NCBI GenBank assembly: GCA_020636445.1
Contig: JACJXV010000018.1
Span: 1-64,000 of the forward strand
DNA: 64,000 nt
Source of the DNA: Lewinellaceae bacterium
GTDB taxonomy: Bacteria; Bacteroidota; Bacteroidia; Chitinophagales; Saprospiraceae
Direction of reading: 5' to 3'
In this document: positions 1 through 9,118 of the stretch, one piece after another
How the letters are laid out: every line of letters begins with the position of its first letter
How positions within the stretch are numbered: position 1 is the stretch's first letter
Position numbers and translations under genes: made by a program
Notes under the pieces: model-generated
Databases searched by the model: none
What the model was told of the DNA's origin: nothing
What the model saw: the letters and a program-made list of their open reading frames with translations, nothing else

Positions 1-80
1 GCCTTTCCGGATCTGAAGATCCTTAGGTTTTACGCCAGGGTCGGAGTCGGAAGACCTCCGACCAGCATTGGGGTGGGCTT
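1..80 (-). repeat. REP-like hairpin repeat, inverted copy
   Basis: The first 30 bases are the reverse complement of the end of the repeats at 57.3, 58.4 and 63.7 kb (CCTAAGGATCTTCAGATCCG core, itself a GGATC-TTCA-GATCC hairpin). Next comes a GTCGGAG...CTCCGAC hairpin, the module seen in the other copies. The copy starts outside the window, so its full length is unknown. It is non-coding and lies downstream of the tRNA gene. Confidence 0.75.
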
Positions 81-144
81 CCTTCGCTAATGCTCAGTAC
101 CCTTTGTCATTTCTACAACTGCCTGGAAAATTCTTTTCCGCAGT
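81..144 (+). repeat. 64-bp direct repeat, copy 1
   Basis: This stretch matches 208-271 with a single T/C difference. It ends in CGCAGT and then diverges. It carries one arm of the long hairpin found intact in copy 2. No coding sense was found. Confidence 0.85.
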
Positions 145-207
145 AAGCCAGTTTCGGATTAGCTATCGCTGATCCGGTGAGGGGGGGATACTCAACCCAA
201 AGGGTCA

Positions 208-289
208 CCTTCGCTAACGCTCAGTACCCTTTGTCATTTCTACAACTGCCTGGAAAATTCTTTTCCGCAGTTGTAGAAATGACAAAGGG
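208..289 (+). repeat. 64-bp direct repeat copy 2, extended into a perfect 23-bp-stem hairpin
   Basis: Positions 208-271 repeat 81-144. Bases 227-249 (CCCTTTGTCATTTCTACAAC TGC) pair perfectly with 267-289 across a 17-base loop. There is no T-run after it on either strand, so it is not a classical terminator. It lies 26 bases beyond the 3' end of the tRNA-Val gene and could act as a processing or end structure for that transcript, but this is inference. Confidence 0.8.
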
Positions 290-314
290 CCTTCCTGCGG
301 AAGACCCTTTGTGT

Positions 315-392
315 TGGTGGGTAATGACGGATTCGAACCGCCGACCCCCTGCTTGTAAGGCAGGTGCTCTAAACCAGCTGAGCTAATCACCC
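315..392 (-). tRNA. tRNA-Val (anticodon TAC), CCA encoded
   Basis: Read on the minus strand, the 7-bp acceptor stem GGGTGAT pairs with ATTACCC (one G-T pair). The D-arm contains AGCTCAGCTGGTTTAGAGC. The anticodon stem CCTGC/GCAGG encloses the loop CTTACAA with anticodon TAC (valine, GTA codon). The T-arm contains GGTTCGAATCC. The discriminator A and the CCA end are encoded (315-318). The mature body without CCA is 318-392. It stands alone, with no neighbouring tRNA or rRNA. Confidence 0.97.
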
Positions 393-548
393 GTATTATG
401 ATAGGCTATTCTTTAATAGCGAGTGCAAATATATTAGGCCATGCGGTATTGCGCAACTATTTTGGCGATAAAATTTTCAACAAATTTCATTTGTGGTGCT
501 ACACGAGGGATATTTTCTCTTTTTTCGGCTATAGTCTAAAAGGAAAGC

Positions 549-575
549 GGCCGGACAACACTGGGTTGTCCGGCC
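549..575 (-). terminator. Rho-independent terminator of the TonB receptor gene
   Basis: GGCCGGACAAC pairs perfectly with GTTGTCCGGCC around a 5-base loop. On the minus strand the hairpin is followed by GCTTTCCTTTTAG. It lies 28 bases past the receptor stop codon. Confidence 0.85.
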
Positions 576-602
576 CCTTTAGCTAAAGAAACTACGTGAA
601 AC

Positions 603-3506
603 CTACCGCATGAACTCGTCAAACGTCAGCGATACGTAGTACATCCGACCAACGTAAGGACCACCTGCATTGGTGCGATAATCGCCGCCGAGGAAGTTGG
701 TGGCTCCCGCCTTAATAACCGTTTTAACGGATTTGATCGGGTAGTTCAACTGGACATTGAGCACCCCATAGGCAGGAATTGTGCCGAAAGCAAAGCTGTT
801 TTGCCACTCGAATTCATCCTGGTAGCGGTAATTAATATCGAAGCCTAAATCGCCAAACGCTTTGCGGTTAGCGAAACCTAGCAGCCATTTGTTCTCGGGC
901 ATGTTAAAGCCAGCTTCGAAATCAGGGCCAGCATCATCCGCATTGAACGTAGAATAGGTGTAGTGACCATAAACCTGGTAGCCACCACTGAGCTGATACG
1001 TCAACCCTAAACCTGCGCCGGTAGAAGTAACCTGAGCGGTTGCATTGGTATAGGGGCGGAAGGCAGTTGCCGAGGTAGCGCGACCTGCCAATAAATCATC
1101 AATACCTGGTAATGCTACGCCTTTCTGGCTGGTGCCGACCCGGTTCCGTACCGTTTGCTGCGACAGAAAGTTATCGTAGATGTTATGGTAGAAGTTGAAA
1201 TCGATCAGTAATTTGCGGTTAACAAGTGCTTTATAGCCAAATTCTACCACCTTTAGCTGTTCTGGTTGTACGTAAGCAATGTCTACAGTTTGCAGGAGTG
1301 CCGGGTTGGGCTGGCCGGCAAGAACACTGCCAATAAAGGCGTTGTATGACTGGTTGGTTACCGCACCGCCATTGTGGATGCCATAACGCGCAGCATTGGC
1401 CTCAGTGCTACCCACCAGGATACCGGCACCCGTTGGGAAGTAGATAAACTGCTGCTGGGTACTTGGGTTGCGGAAACCGGTCTGGAACGAAGCCCGGAAG
1501 TTGTGTTCGCGGTTGGCGCCAGCCGTATAAACGGCTGAAATCCGTGGTGACACCTGTCCTTCGAAGTTCTCGTTTTTATCAAAGCGCAGTGAGCCGGTCA
1601 GTTTCAGGCGATCGTTGGCTAAGCGCTTGGTGGCCTGCAGGAACGCTCCAAATTCATTGATTTTAATCCGTTCATTGGATCCAGATCCTTCGGGGTCTTC
1701 GTTAAAGATCGTCCCATCTGAGAACAGGTTATACTGCCGGAAGTTACCACCCACGAGTAATTCGATAATGTCTTCATCGATCAGTTCGCGGAAGTTGTAA
1801 CCCACTTCGGTATGATACAAGCGAGAGTTATCAACGAAGCCTGCTCCGGGAGGGGTACGCTGGAACAGATTACCCCGAACCGTTTCAACCAATTGCTGGA
1901 ATTCTGGCGTCCCTGGCTGAGGAATGCCTGTATTAGCAGCACCCCGGGCAGCAGCGTGTGCGCCGGCAAGTTGCTGAGCATTCGGCGTACCCCCTGCCAA
2001 TACGATGGGCAATAAGGCACCCGCGTAAGTGCCGGCATAAGTAGGCACCCATTGGGAAGATGAAGGCTTGGCAATTTCATTGACGAAAGCACCCAGGGCA
2101 CTCAGGTTGTAGGAATCGCCATCGTCGGTTTGCGACATATAGCCCCGAAGCCAGAAGTTGGGGTTACTCAGTTCAAGCTTATGGAACTGCTGGCTGAAGT
2201 TACGCAATGCATAGCGCTCACCACCCTGGTAGACTGTTGATCCACTGCCATAACGGTACATATAGGAGGCTTCCATGCGGTCATTTAGCCGGTAGTGTAA
2301 AGCACCATCGAATTTGATACTGGTAGCGTCATTGTTGTCGAGCAGGTCTTCTTCCTTGAATCCCGTCCGGCGCAAGTCCAGGGTTGGTAATTTTGGAATA
2401 TTGGCCGCTAGTAAAGCTTGGGCCTGGGGCACGGTAATGTTCAACTGTGGCGCGAACAGAGGGGCTAATGCCTGGGAAAGAGGTCCTGCCAGTGCTACCA
2501 TAGGTACCAGAATTTGGGTCTCGTCGCCGTAGGTATTCAGACCATCAAAATTAGGGTTCCCCGGGCCGGCCGGGTTAGGCACCCCCGCTGATTGGCGACC
2601 TGCAGTATAGTCGTTGGCCCGCCAGTCGGTAGCTTTGAGGTAAGAAGCATTCAGCTTAATCGCAAAGCGGTCGTTGAAGGCTTTGGCGTAACGGGCCGAC
2701 AGCAGGGTGTAAGGATCACTCCCCCCCGCATCTGAATCGGTAATACCTACTTTGGTTTGCACACTCAATCCCTGGTAGTCAAACGGGTTTTTACTGTTCA
2801 TCAACAGGATACCGTTGAAAGCGTTTGGGCCGTATAGGGCCGAAGCCGCACCCGGTACCAGTTCAACGCTATTCACATCCAGCTCGGAAATACCCACAAT
2901 GTTACCCGTAGGGAAGTTGAATAGGGGGGCGGAGTTATCCATCCAGTCGATCAGCTGTACAAAGCGCTCATTGGCTACTGCGCCAAACCCCCGGGTGTTG
3001 ATCGAGGTAAGTGTCAAACTTCCCTGAATGGTTTGTACACCCTTAAGGTTGGAAATACCATCGTAAAAGTCAGGGGCTGCTGTTTGCCGGATGGCAATCG
3101 CGTCCATTTTTTCTACCGTGACCGGAGATTCCAGAATGCGTTCTTCCACGCGCGATGCGGAAATGACGACCTCACTGGTCAGTACACTTTGCGTTTCCAG
3201 GTCAACGGCCAGGTTTCCGACCGCACTGGTAACTTCAACCTCTTTCGAAGCATAGCCGGTATAGGAAAAAATCAGTACAAATGGCGGAGCAGCGTCCGTA
3301 CGCAGGGTAAAGTTTCCATCTACATCAGTGACCGTACCCGAAACGCGATTTTTCACCTGGATACTTGCCCCAATCAGGGGTTCTCCAGTGTCGGTATCGG
3401 TTACTTTTCCACTGATGGTGGTTTGAGCGAACCCATTACTCTGGATCAGAAGCATCCCCAGAAGCAATAAGCACGCCGATAAAAGATGAGTTAACTTTAG
3501 TTTCAT
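603..3506 (-). CDS. TonB-dependent outer-membrane receptor with N-terminal carboxypeptidase-regulatory domain
   Basis: This 967-residue protein starts with a clear signal peptide (basic MKLKLTH, hydrophobic run, cleavage near GFAQ). Residues about 30-110 form a carboxypeptidase-D regulatory-like beta-sandwich (ISGKVTDTDTGEPLIGASI). Residues about 120-240 are the plug, with INTRGFG and the conserved SVELVPGAASALYGPNAFNG. The rest is a 22-strand-type barrel ending in the aromatic strand YYVSLTFDEFMR. It should import a large ligand across the outer membrane using TonB/ExbBD energy. The plug follows the siderophore/general TonB receptor style rather than SusC, and there is no SusD partner next door. 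The substrate cannot be read from sequence. It is a single-gene unit with its own terminator at 549-575. Confidence 0.93.
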   Translation of the reverse strand: MKLKLTHLLSACLLLLGMLLIQSNGFAQTTISGKVTDTDTGEPLIGASIQVKNRVSGTVTDVDGNFTLRTDAAPPFVLIFSYTGYASKEVEVTSAVGNLAVDLETQSVLTSEVVISASRVEERILESPVTVEKMDAIAIRQTAAPDFYDGISNLKGVQTIQGSLTLTSINTRGFGAVANERFVQLIDWMDNSAPLFNFPTGNIVGISELDVNSVELVPGAASALYGPNAFNGILLMNSKNPFDYQGLSVQTKVGITDSDAGGSDPYTLLSARYAKAFNDRFAIKLNASYLKATDWRANDYTAGRQSAGVPNPAGPGNPNFDGLNTYGDETQILVPMVALAGPLSQALAPLFAPQLNITVPQAQALLAANIPKLPTLDLRRTGFKEEDLLDNNDATSIKFDGALHYRLNDRMEASYMYRYGSGSTVYQGGERYALRNFSQQFHKLELSNPNFWLRGYMSQTDDGDSYNLSALGAFVNEIAKPSSSQWVPTYAGTYAGALLPIVLAGGTPNAQQLAGAHAAARGAANTGIPQPGTPEFQQLVETVRGNLFQRTPPGAGFVDNSRLYHTEVGYNFRELIDEDIIELLVGGNFRQYNLFSDGTIFNEDPEGSGSNERIKINEFGAFLQATKRLANDRLKLTGSLRFDKNENFEGQVSPRISAVYTAGANREHNFRASFQTGFRNPSTQQQFIYFPTGAGILVGSTEANAARYGIHNGGAVTNQSYNAFIGSVLAGQPNPALLQTVDIAYVQPEQLKVVEFGYKALVNRKLLIDFNFYHNIYDNFLSQQTVRNRVGTSQKGVALPGIDDLLAGRATSATAFRPYTNATAQVTSTGAGLGLTYQLSGGYQVYGHYTYSTFNADDAGPDFEAGFNMPENKWLLGFANRKAFGDLGFDINYRYQDEFEWQNSFAFGTIPAYGVLNVQLNYPIKSVKTVIKAGATNFLGGDYRTNAGGPYVGRMYYVSLTFDEFMR

Positions 3507-3533
3507 GTGAATTCAGTTTTAAACGGTGAGCAT

Positions 3534-3550
3534 TCCGAATGTTATTCGGA
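3534..3550. promoter_or_regulatory. Perfect 7-bp palindrome upstream of the TonB receptor
   Basis: TCCGAAT-GTT-ATTCGGA lies 28 bases before the receptor start codon. It could be an operator or a 5'-UTR hairpin. The ligand or regulator is unknown, and only one copy was noticed. Confidence 0.35.
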
Positions 3551-3700
3551 GATCTTTCTTAACCTAAAATTAATGTTCTTTGGGCAGACTAATGAGATTA
3601 AGCATATTTTTTTTTGGAAGACTAATACTTATTGTAATCTTTATTGCATGATAGTCAGTATGAAGCTGATTTACACCCAAATATTTTTAATTGTGCCTCT

Positions 3701-4486
3701 ATGAATCCAGGAAAAAAACATCTATGGCTGGCCTTACTGAATGGGTTAGCCTTAGTTTTAGTTTTGGTATTTAATTACCTCGCGACAGCTCTCCCGCTCG
3801 CGGGGAGGACCCCGAAGGATATTTCGGATATGTATCCAACTCTTTTTACGCCCGCGGGCTTCACTTTTGCCATTTGGGGGATTATTTATCTGGGGTTGAT
3901 CGGGGTAGTTATTGCACAAGCCTTTCCCCGGTCGCAGCCCGTGCGGGAAAAGTTGGGTTGGTGGTTTATTCTCAGCTGCCTGACGAATGTTGGCTGGCTC
4001 CTCGCCTGGCACAACAACCTTATTGGCCCGGCCTTTCTGATTATTCTAACGTTTAGTCTATCCCTGGGGGTTATCTATTTACGTTTGCGGAATGGAGACG
4101 GCCCGGTAACCTCCGTTGAACGCTGGCTGGTCCGGCCTGTTTTCAGCATCTATCTGGGATGGCTGACGATTGCGACGGTAGCCAATGCGTCTATTTTACT
4201 TGTGCGCTGGCAATGGAGTGGCTGGGGTCTTTCCCCCGAAATCTGGACGGGGATTGTAATTTTATTGGCGGTACTGGCTGGGGCCTATTTTGCCTGGGTT
4301 CGAGGTGATGGGTTCTACCCCATCGTTATAATGTGGGCACTTTACGGCATTTATCAAGCGCGCATGGGGGAAGGAACGCCTGCCGCCAATCAGGTTGCCC
4401 AGGTGGCTTCGCTCGGAATAATTGTTCTGGCCGTTGGGTTGTTGCGCCCCATTTTGCGGGCTTTACGGCCTGCTGGAAACCGCTGA
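3701..4486 (+). CDS. TspO/MBR-like tryptophan-rich membrane protein
   Basis: A 261-residue, highly hydrophobic protein with about eight membrane segments. The first third (NYLATALPLAG, YPTLFTPAGFTFAIWGIIY) carries the tryptophan/proline-rich signature of TspO/MBR relatives, the bacterial homologues of the mitochondrial translocator protein that bind tetrapyrroles or act as sensors. Later segments are also W-rich (TNVGWLLAWHNN). It is longer than classical TspO (about 160 residues), so it belongs to the extended tryptophan-rich sensory-protein-like group. The start is the ATG at 3701, just before the first membrane helix. The frame is open back to 3644, but that stretch is not membrane-like. 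It runs convergently into the VWA gene with a 16-base gap. Confidence 0.7.
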   Translation: MNPGKKHLWLALLNGLALVLVLVFNYLATALPLAGRTPKDISDMYPTLFTPAGFTFAIWGIIYLGLIGVVIAQAFPRSQPVREKLGWWFILSCLTNVGWLLAWHNNLIGPAFLIILTFSLSLGVIYLRLRNGDGPVTSVERWLVRPVFSIYLGWLTIATVANASILLVRWQWSGWGLSPEIWTGIVILLAVLAGAYFAWVRGDGFYPIVIMWALYGIYQARMGEGTPAANQVAQVASLGIIVLAVGLLRPILRALRPAGNR

Positions 4487-4502
4487 TGCTGTCTGCTTCT
4501 GG

Positions 4503-5915
4503 TTAAGTTCGGATAATCATCCAGAGGTCTTTCACACTAGGTCCCAGGCAATCGCTCCGCTGGAATGCCGGAATGCGAACCTGGCAGGTGTTGACCAGGT
4601 CAAAGGCAAAAGGCTCTAACCGACACCGGTAGTTATCCAGGTAAATGATGCTTCCTCCCGTATTGTCGGTCAGGCACAGATACTCCGCAAAGGCGTTGGT
4701 GTTATTGTATGTTGTACTGAGAAAGGTCAGGACATTGACCGCAATGCCTTGCTGGGCCAGTTCATCCGCCCAGGCACAAATATCCATGCCGCCTACCCGG
4801 CAAGTATTGGCGCCATCGCTGATCAGAAAGAGCGTTTTGGATATCTGGGGATCTTGTGAAAACAAACTGGGCGCCTCAACCAGCATCCGCAGTAGTGGTG
4901 TAGTTCCATCGGGAATTAAAAAGTAAAAGATATCGGCCAATTCCGCCCGGGTAATTGTTCCGGTCTTTCGCCAGTGGTCGGGAACCGTTCCACAGTCGCC
5001 CCCGATGGTGCCAATCCCCATTTGCACTTCAACGGGGATATCCGGAAGAACCTCCTGAGCAAGCTGTTTCATGACATCGAACCGATCGGCGCCCATGCAA
5101 GGTACTTTCTCCATAACCATGGACCCGGAAATATCTACCAGAAATACCAATTCCTGATATTCTTCCAGGTGCAAATCCCGGCTGATCGCCCGGTGCATCG
5201 ATTGAAAACTAGCTTCCTGGGATTGGGCACGTAAGGCATTACTATCCGGTGGTGGCAGGGAATAGGAAAGTCCCAATGAGTCGCAAAGGATTTGATAGTT
5301 ACTATAGGCTGTTGTGTTTTGGGGGTCAAAGCGCAGGGCCTCCCGAAAACAGTCGACCGATCGCTCCATGTCACGGCGGTGAACATGCAGGTGAGAGGGC
5401 ATATCCTTGCGTCGGTGTGCATTCCGGCCCTGGTTTAGCAGCGTTGCCTGGCCCAGTGCATTCCAAAAGATACTGAGTAATTTGGGCTGAGGGTTTTCCG
5501 TTTGCAACCGGATACTTTCTTCGAGTGATCCGATTGCCCGGTCAGGTAAGTTGCAATACAAATAGGCCATGCCGGTAAAAAAAGCAACCAGGCTGTACTG
5601 TTGTGAAGCGTCCGGAGCGTGTGACGGGATTAATTGGCGGGCTTTCTGCAGGGTATTCGTCGCTTCTTGTATATTTCCCTGCCTCCCCTGGGCCAGGCCC
5701 AGCGCTAAAGCAAAGCTGGCATTATCCGGCAGGAGCGCATAGGCCCGTTGAAGCTGTCCAAGCGCACGCTGATATTTTCCTTCGCTGTAAAGCAAGGTGC
5801 CTTCATAGTGTGCCCGGTAAGCAGCCTTACGCCCTCCCCCCGCAGCATGTCGGGTTCCTCCCAGGCAGAGTAATCCTAACAGCAAAACCAATAATCTGAA
5901 GGTAATTTTCCACAT
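4503..5915 (-). CDS. Exported TPR and von Willebrand factor A domain protein
   Basis: A 470-residue protein with an N-terminal signal or anchor helix (about residues 5-22). TPR-like helical repeats follow, about residues 35-215 (GKYQRALGQLQRAYALLPDN, then LPDRAIGSLEESIRL). Residues about 255-440 are a VWA domain with an intact MIDAS: Asp261-x-Ser263-x-Ser265 in VDISGSM, a TTPL threonine, and ISDGANTC. VWA proteins bind partner proteins through a divalent metal. Many cysteines in the VWA part suggest a location outside the cytoplasm. The partner is unknown, and no MoxR ATPase or BatA-like neighbours are present, so this is not a standard Bat operon. Confidence 0.8.
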   Translation of the reverse strand: MWKITFRLLVLLLGLLCLGGTRHAAGGGRKAAYRAHYEGTLLYSEGKYQRALGQLQRAYALLPDNASFALALGLAQGRQGNIQEATNTLQKARQLIPSHAPDASQQYSLVAFFTGMAYLYCNLPDRAIGSLEESIRLQTENPQPKLLSIFWNALGQATLLNQGRNAHRRKDMPSHLHVHRRDMERSVDCFREALRFDPQNTTAYSNYQILCDSLGLSYSLPPPDSNALRAQSQEASFQSMHRAISRDLHLEEYQELVFLVDISGSMVMEKVPCMGADRFDVMKQLAQEVLPDIPVEVQMGIGTIGGDCGTVPDHWRKTGTITRAELADIFYFLIPDGTTPLLRMLVEAPSLFSQDPQISKTLFLISDGANTCRVGGMDICAWADELAQQGIAVNVLTFLSTTYNNTNAFAEYLCLTDNTGGSIIYLDNYRCRLEPFAFDLVNTCQVRIPAFQRSDCLGPSVKDLWMIIRT

Positions 5916-6005
5916 AGCAGTAACCTCATCAAGGTACCGCTAAAGGTAAGGATCTTTACTTGCTATGGGTTGCCCCTAACAAGCTTTAACACCAAAGAGA
6001 AAAGA

Positions 6006-6055
6006 TGCACCCCGGAGCCAGGTGGGTTAATCAAGACAGGGTTGTCCGGGGTGCA
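6006..6055 (-). terminator. Probable terminator of the small membrane protein gene
   Basis: The 11-bp arms TGCACCCCGGA and TCCGGGGTGCA pair perfectly. On the minus strand the stem is followed by TCTTTTCTCTTT. The 28-base loop is long for a classical terminator. Confidence 0.6.
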
Positions 6056-6064
6056 AAGAGGGTA

Positions 6065-6484
6065 CTACCCTCGGGATATGGTAGGGTTGGATGCAGGTCC
6101 TCCTGCATCCTTATTGGATTTTCTTTGCGGGGTCAGGTCTTCACCTACCGCCATAGCCAAAGGAAGACTGCGTGGACGCAACTGTATGTATCTTGGTTCC
6201 CGATGCGGCTGTGGACGCGCTGCGCTATGCCGTTGAGGCCGGCTGGTCTCGGCAGATTTTGCCATTTGTAAGACACAAACGGTATATCCTGCCCAGGCAA
6301 TCAACGTCAATAACCCGATGAATATCGCGGCATTCGTTGGCGTAAACCAGGCAGGAAGGTTGTCGGTAATAGAAGATGATAAATCACTGCGTTGTGGAGC
6401 AGAAGCCCCTCCGGGGATTTGCGCGAAAAGGGTTATACCCGGCAGCAGCAAATTGGCTAGTAAGAAAAGCGGTAGTTTTTTCAT
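6065..6484 (-). CDS. Small exported protein with one membrane helix, unknown function
   Basis: A 139-residue reading from the ATG at 6484 (MKKLPLFLL). A second in-frame ATG lies 15 bases upstream. A signal peptide ending near LFAQ is followed by a short linker, one membrane helix (AAIFIGLLTLIAWAGYTVCVLQM, about residues 53-75) and a basic, proline/arginine-rich tail. I do not recognise a family. The signal peptide, the single helix and the terminator at 6006-6055 support a real gene. The basic tail would sit in the cytoplasm or periplasm depending on orientation. Confidence 0.6.
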   Translation of the reverse strand: MKKLPLFLLANLLLPGITLFAQIPGGASAPQRSDLSSSITDNLPAWFTPTNAAIFIGLLTLIAWAGYTVCVLQMAKSAETSRPQRHSAARPQPHREPRYIQLRPRSLPLAMAVGEDLTPQRKSNKDAGGPASNPTISRG

Positions 6485-6709
6485 CGCTGACTGTTTCAAG
6501 TAGAAGTCCCATGCAACCGGACTCCCCTTATAGGTTTGTTAGGTGTTGGTGTAAACAGTCAGGTATATTCCCTGTCCAGGAGCTCGCGGGAAATAGGGCC
6601 GCAAATAACTCCGTTTGTCGGAATAACAGGCAAGTTAGTCTAAATTTTGCAAAAATTCCACTTTGTTTACTTTTACTCTAGGGCAAACGCACTAAATGCT
6701 TAACTTGGT

Positions 6710-7680
6710 CTGCATGCAAAAGACTCACCTACGATTTTCAGCACGGTAACCGATCTTCGCGTACAGGGACGCTGTTTGCACAAGCTGTCCGACATTCTGT
6801 TCACCTTACTTATACCGGTGGAGAAGACTGAGGACATGTGGCTTTGGCGAAGAACCTTTTGGCCACCATTAGCCTTTGAATGGTTTCTCTCATGACACCT
6901 CAATCGAGTACTGAAATGATTGATCCAGAACAGCAAGGGGCCTTGCTGATGGAGCTGCGCCGAACAGAGCAGCTCGTGTTGATGGTAAGTTGCGTGGTGC
7001 ATCGTCGTATGCCCTGCCGGTACGGGTCTGTATATCCCAGCGTGAGCGAGGTGAACCATCGGGCAGCGCAGTAGGCGACAAAACGAGATAACGCTATTCC
7101 AGCCTTGTTGGATGAGCCGCTCAAGGAGCCATTGCAGTATGATGCCATCGGTTGCCAGAAAAACATCGCTGACCAGATCGTCGCAAAGAAGCGGACTATA
7201 TCCCCCTAGGTAATCAGAGGAACTGCTGAGGAAGTGCATGAGTTTCAATTTTCTGGACTAACCAAACAGACGAAGACTGAATAGGCCATGGCCTTTGAAA
7301 AGCGGCATTGTGCTACCTACGGGCCTGACTGTTTGAGTCCCAATATGCAGCAGGCCTGGCTATATAAAGACACTGGTTAAATTGAAGCAACCGGGTTTTG
7401 ACACCCACACAAACAGGTATTGCACGCACCCAGCGCACCGCGCAAGATATGGTACCGATTATCCGCATCACGGAGCATTGAGAACCATTACACTGGCATC
7501 GATGTCACTTTCGCCGAAGACACCGAAGGCATGCTCAAAACAGCATACTACGCAAATTAGCCCTGCATGAATCGCGATGGATGACTCCAGACTACAAAAC
7601 GAAAACGGCGATACAAGGCCGCTATGAATCTGGACTATTTGGAGAAGGTCCTCCGTTTGTAGATTTGGTGCGTTTGCCCT
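6710..7680 (+). pseudogene. Decayed ISAs1-family transposase
   Basis: No frame is open, but fragments in order and in changing frames match an ISAs1-type DDE transposase. An N-terminal DILFTLLIPVEKTEDMW piece near 6790 resembles the family's DILVIALCAVI...AEDW. IDPEQQGALLMEL follows near 6920, then VDGKLRGAS near 6985 (family VDGKTLRGS). AIPALLDEPLK and YDAIGCQKNIADQIVAKK lie near 7100-7190 (family IDAMGCQKEIA), with GNQ one frame away. LHW...HAQNSILRKLALHES lies near 7490-7570 (family GHAPENFAILRKLALN). Many stops and frameshifts show it is long dead. No terminal inverted repeats were found. The antisense open frame at 6700-7248 is a by-product. Confidence 0.8.
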
Positions 7681-7746
7681 AACTTTTACTCTTTATAAAA
7701 GTTTTTTTCCAATACAACCTGTTAATTATATCCTTAAAGGCAAAAT

Positions 7747-8172
7747 TTACAGAATAATGGGTTTTACGATTATGTCGACCCGCCGGTTGCGTCGACGCCC
7801 CTCCCAGGTTCGATTGTCATAAATAGGATTGAGTTCGCCAAAATCCTGAATACTGAGTTGTTCTGGTCGAACTCCATTTTGCAACAGTCGTTGCCAGGCG
7901 GCATCGCAACGGTTTTGGGAAAGCCACTGGTTGTATTCCAGGCTGCCGATATCATCAGTATGTCCGTGAATGCTGATCTCGTGGGTGTCGAGATAGGGGA
8001 TTTTATCCAGCCACTCGTAGAGCGCTTGTTCTTGTCCTTCGTCGATGTAGTAGGAGCCACCCCCAAAATAAATGCTGAAAATATAATAGGGCTTTAACTC
8101 TTCCCGCTGTGCGACAGCCTGGCCCGGAACCAAGAGGCCAAAGGCCCCCAGGAGCCAAAAGAAATGCTTCAT
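7747..8172 (-). CDS. OmpA-family peptidoglycan-associated protein
   Basis: A 141-residue protein with a signal peptide (cleavage near AVAQ) followed directly by an OmpA C-terminal domain. The domain has ISIHGHTDDIGSLEYNQWLSQNRCDAAWQRL (helix-loop that binds diaminopimelate) and ends in GRRRNRRVDIIV. It probably anchors the outer membrane to peptidoglycan or sits in the periplasm. There is no lipobox cysteine and no beta-barrel part, so it is a minimal OmpA domain protein. Confidence 0.85.
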   Translation of the reverse strand: MKHFFWLLGAFGLLVPGQAVAQREELKPYYIFSIYFGGGSYYIDEGQEQALYEWLDKIPYLDTHEISIHGHTDDIGSLEYNQWLSQNRCDAAWQRLLQNGVRPEQLSIQDFGELNPIYDNRTWEGRRRNRRVDIIVKPIIL

Positions 8173-8226
8173 ACGCGCTTTTATCCCTCAAGATACCCCC
8201 TTCCTGGATTGGAGTCAATAACCCCT

Positions 8227-8982
8227 CTATTGGCAGCAAGACGGCATATGGGAATGTGCGGCCTTTTCCGCAGCATAAAAACACGTTGAATATTTACAAC
8301 AGGATAAACCGAAGGCGACAAACTGAGCGAGGAATCCCACCAGGTACCCCCCGAGCAGATCAATAGGCACGTGTGCCTTGAGCCAGAGCCGGCTGGTTCC
8401 CACAAGCCCTGCCAGGAGTATACCCCCCAGTAATAATGCCGACAGATTAATCGAAACCACTGTACCTGGGTTCATCGACCAGGTAACAGCTGTATTGGCC
8501 GGCTGCGTAAAGAGAAGGAGAACTATCAACCCTAATAATCCGCCGATGCCCACGGCATGGGCGCTTATCTTAGAAAATATGTTGACGAAAAAAGCCACAA
8601 AAAGAGCAATGGTAGCGCCCAAAACTACGCTGGTAAATAAGGAGGGAATATTGGTATTGTCATAGAAATTACGAAACATCCAAATGTAAAACATCCCCGT
8701 AATAATGTATGGTCCGATACGATCCTCCCGCTCAGGCAGTTCGAGTGACTTTACCAGGCCCGTTAGGCGTAGCATCAAAACAGCAAACGCCGGAATAAAA
8801 AACGAAGAGAGAAAAACCCGCAAGAGCAGTAGCTTTCCAGGGGGATCACTAATCGTACTGATGCCAAAGGTAAAGGGGTCTACCAGCAAAAGGATGACTA
8901 GCATATACGTTAGCATCAGCAGGGGGTGAGTTACCCAGGATATAACTTTAGCCAAGTGTGTTATTGCTCGATCCATAAGCAT
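8227..8982 (-). CDS. PAP2-like multi-pass membrane protein (lipid phosphatase superfamily)
   Basis: A 251-residue protein with about six membrane helices. The C-terminal segment SRLWLKAHVPIDLLGGYLVGF has the spacing of the last PAP2 motif (SRxxxxxH...D...GG). The N-terminal KxxxxxxRP motif is not evident, so catalytic activity is uncertain. The open frame extends back to 9399, but that region is basic, lacks hydrophobic order and runs under the divergent mscS gene. I therefore start at the ATG at 8982 (a second is at 8976). PAP2 proteins remove phosphate from polyprenyl or phosphatidic lipids. Confidence 0.65.
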   Translation of the reverse strand: MLMDRAITHLAKVISWVTHPLLMLTYMLVILLLVDPFTFGISTISDPPGKLLLLRVFLSSFFIPAFAVLMLRLTGLVKSLELPEREDRIGPYIITGMFYIWMFRNFYDNTNIPSLFTSVVLGATIALFVAFFVNIFSKISAHAVGIGGLLGLIVLLLFTQPANTAVTWSMNPGTVVSINLSALLLGGILLAGLVGTSRLWLKAHVPIDLLGGYLVGFLAQFVAFGLSCCKYSTCFYAAEKAAHSHMPSCCQ

Positions 8983-9118
8983 GGCACGTGGTGAGCGCCC
9001 TATATTTTGGGCAAAGATATCAATACTCCAACGCCGGGAAAACTCTTTTGGGTCAAGTTTGGGTTTTTCTGTCTGATTTTCAAACTTTGTTCGTATACAC
9101 CAGTATATTGGATATCCT

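Noticed and set aside
6700..7248. 182-codon minus-strand frame
   Set aside because: It runs antisense over the decayed ISAs1 transposase; composition is not protein-like and the plus strand explains the conserved pieces.
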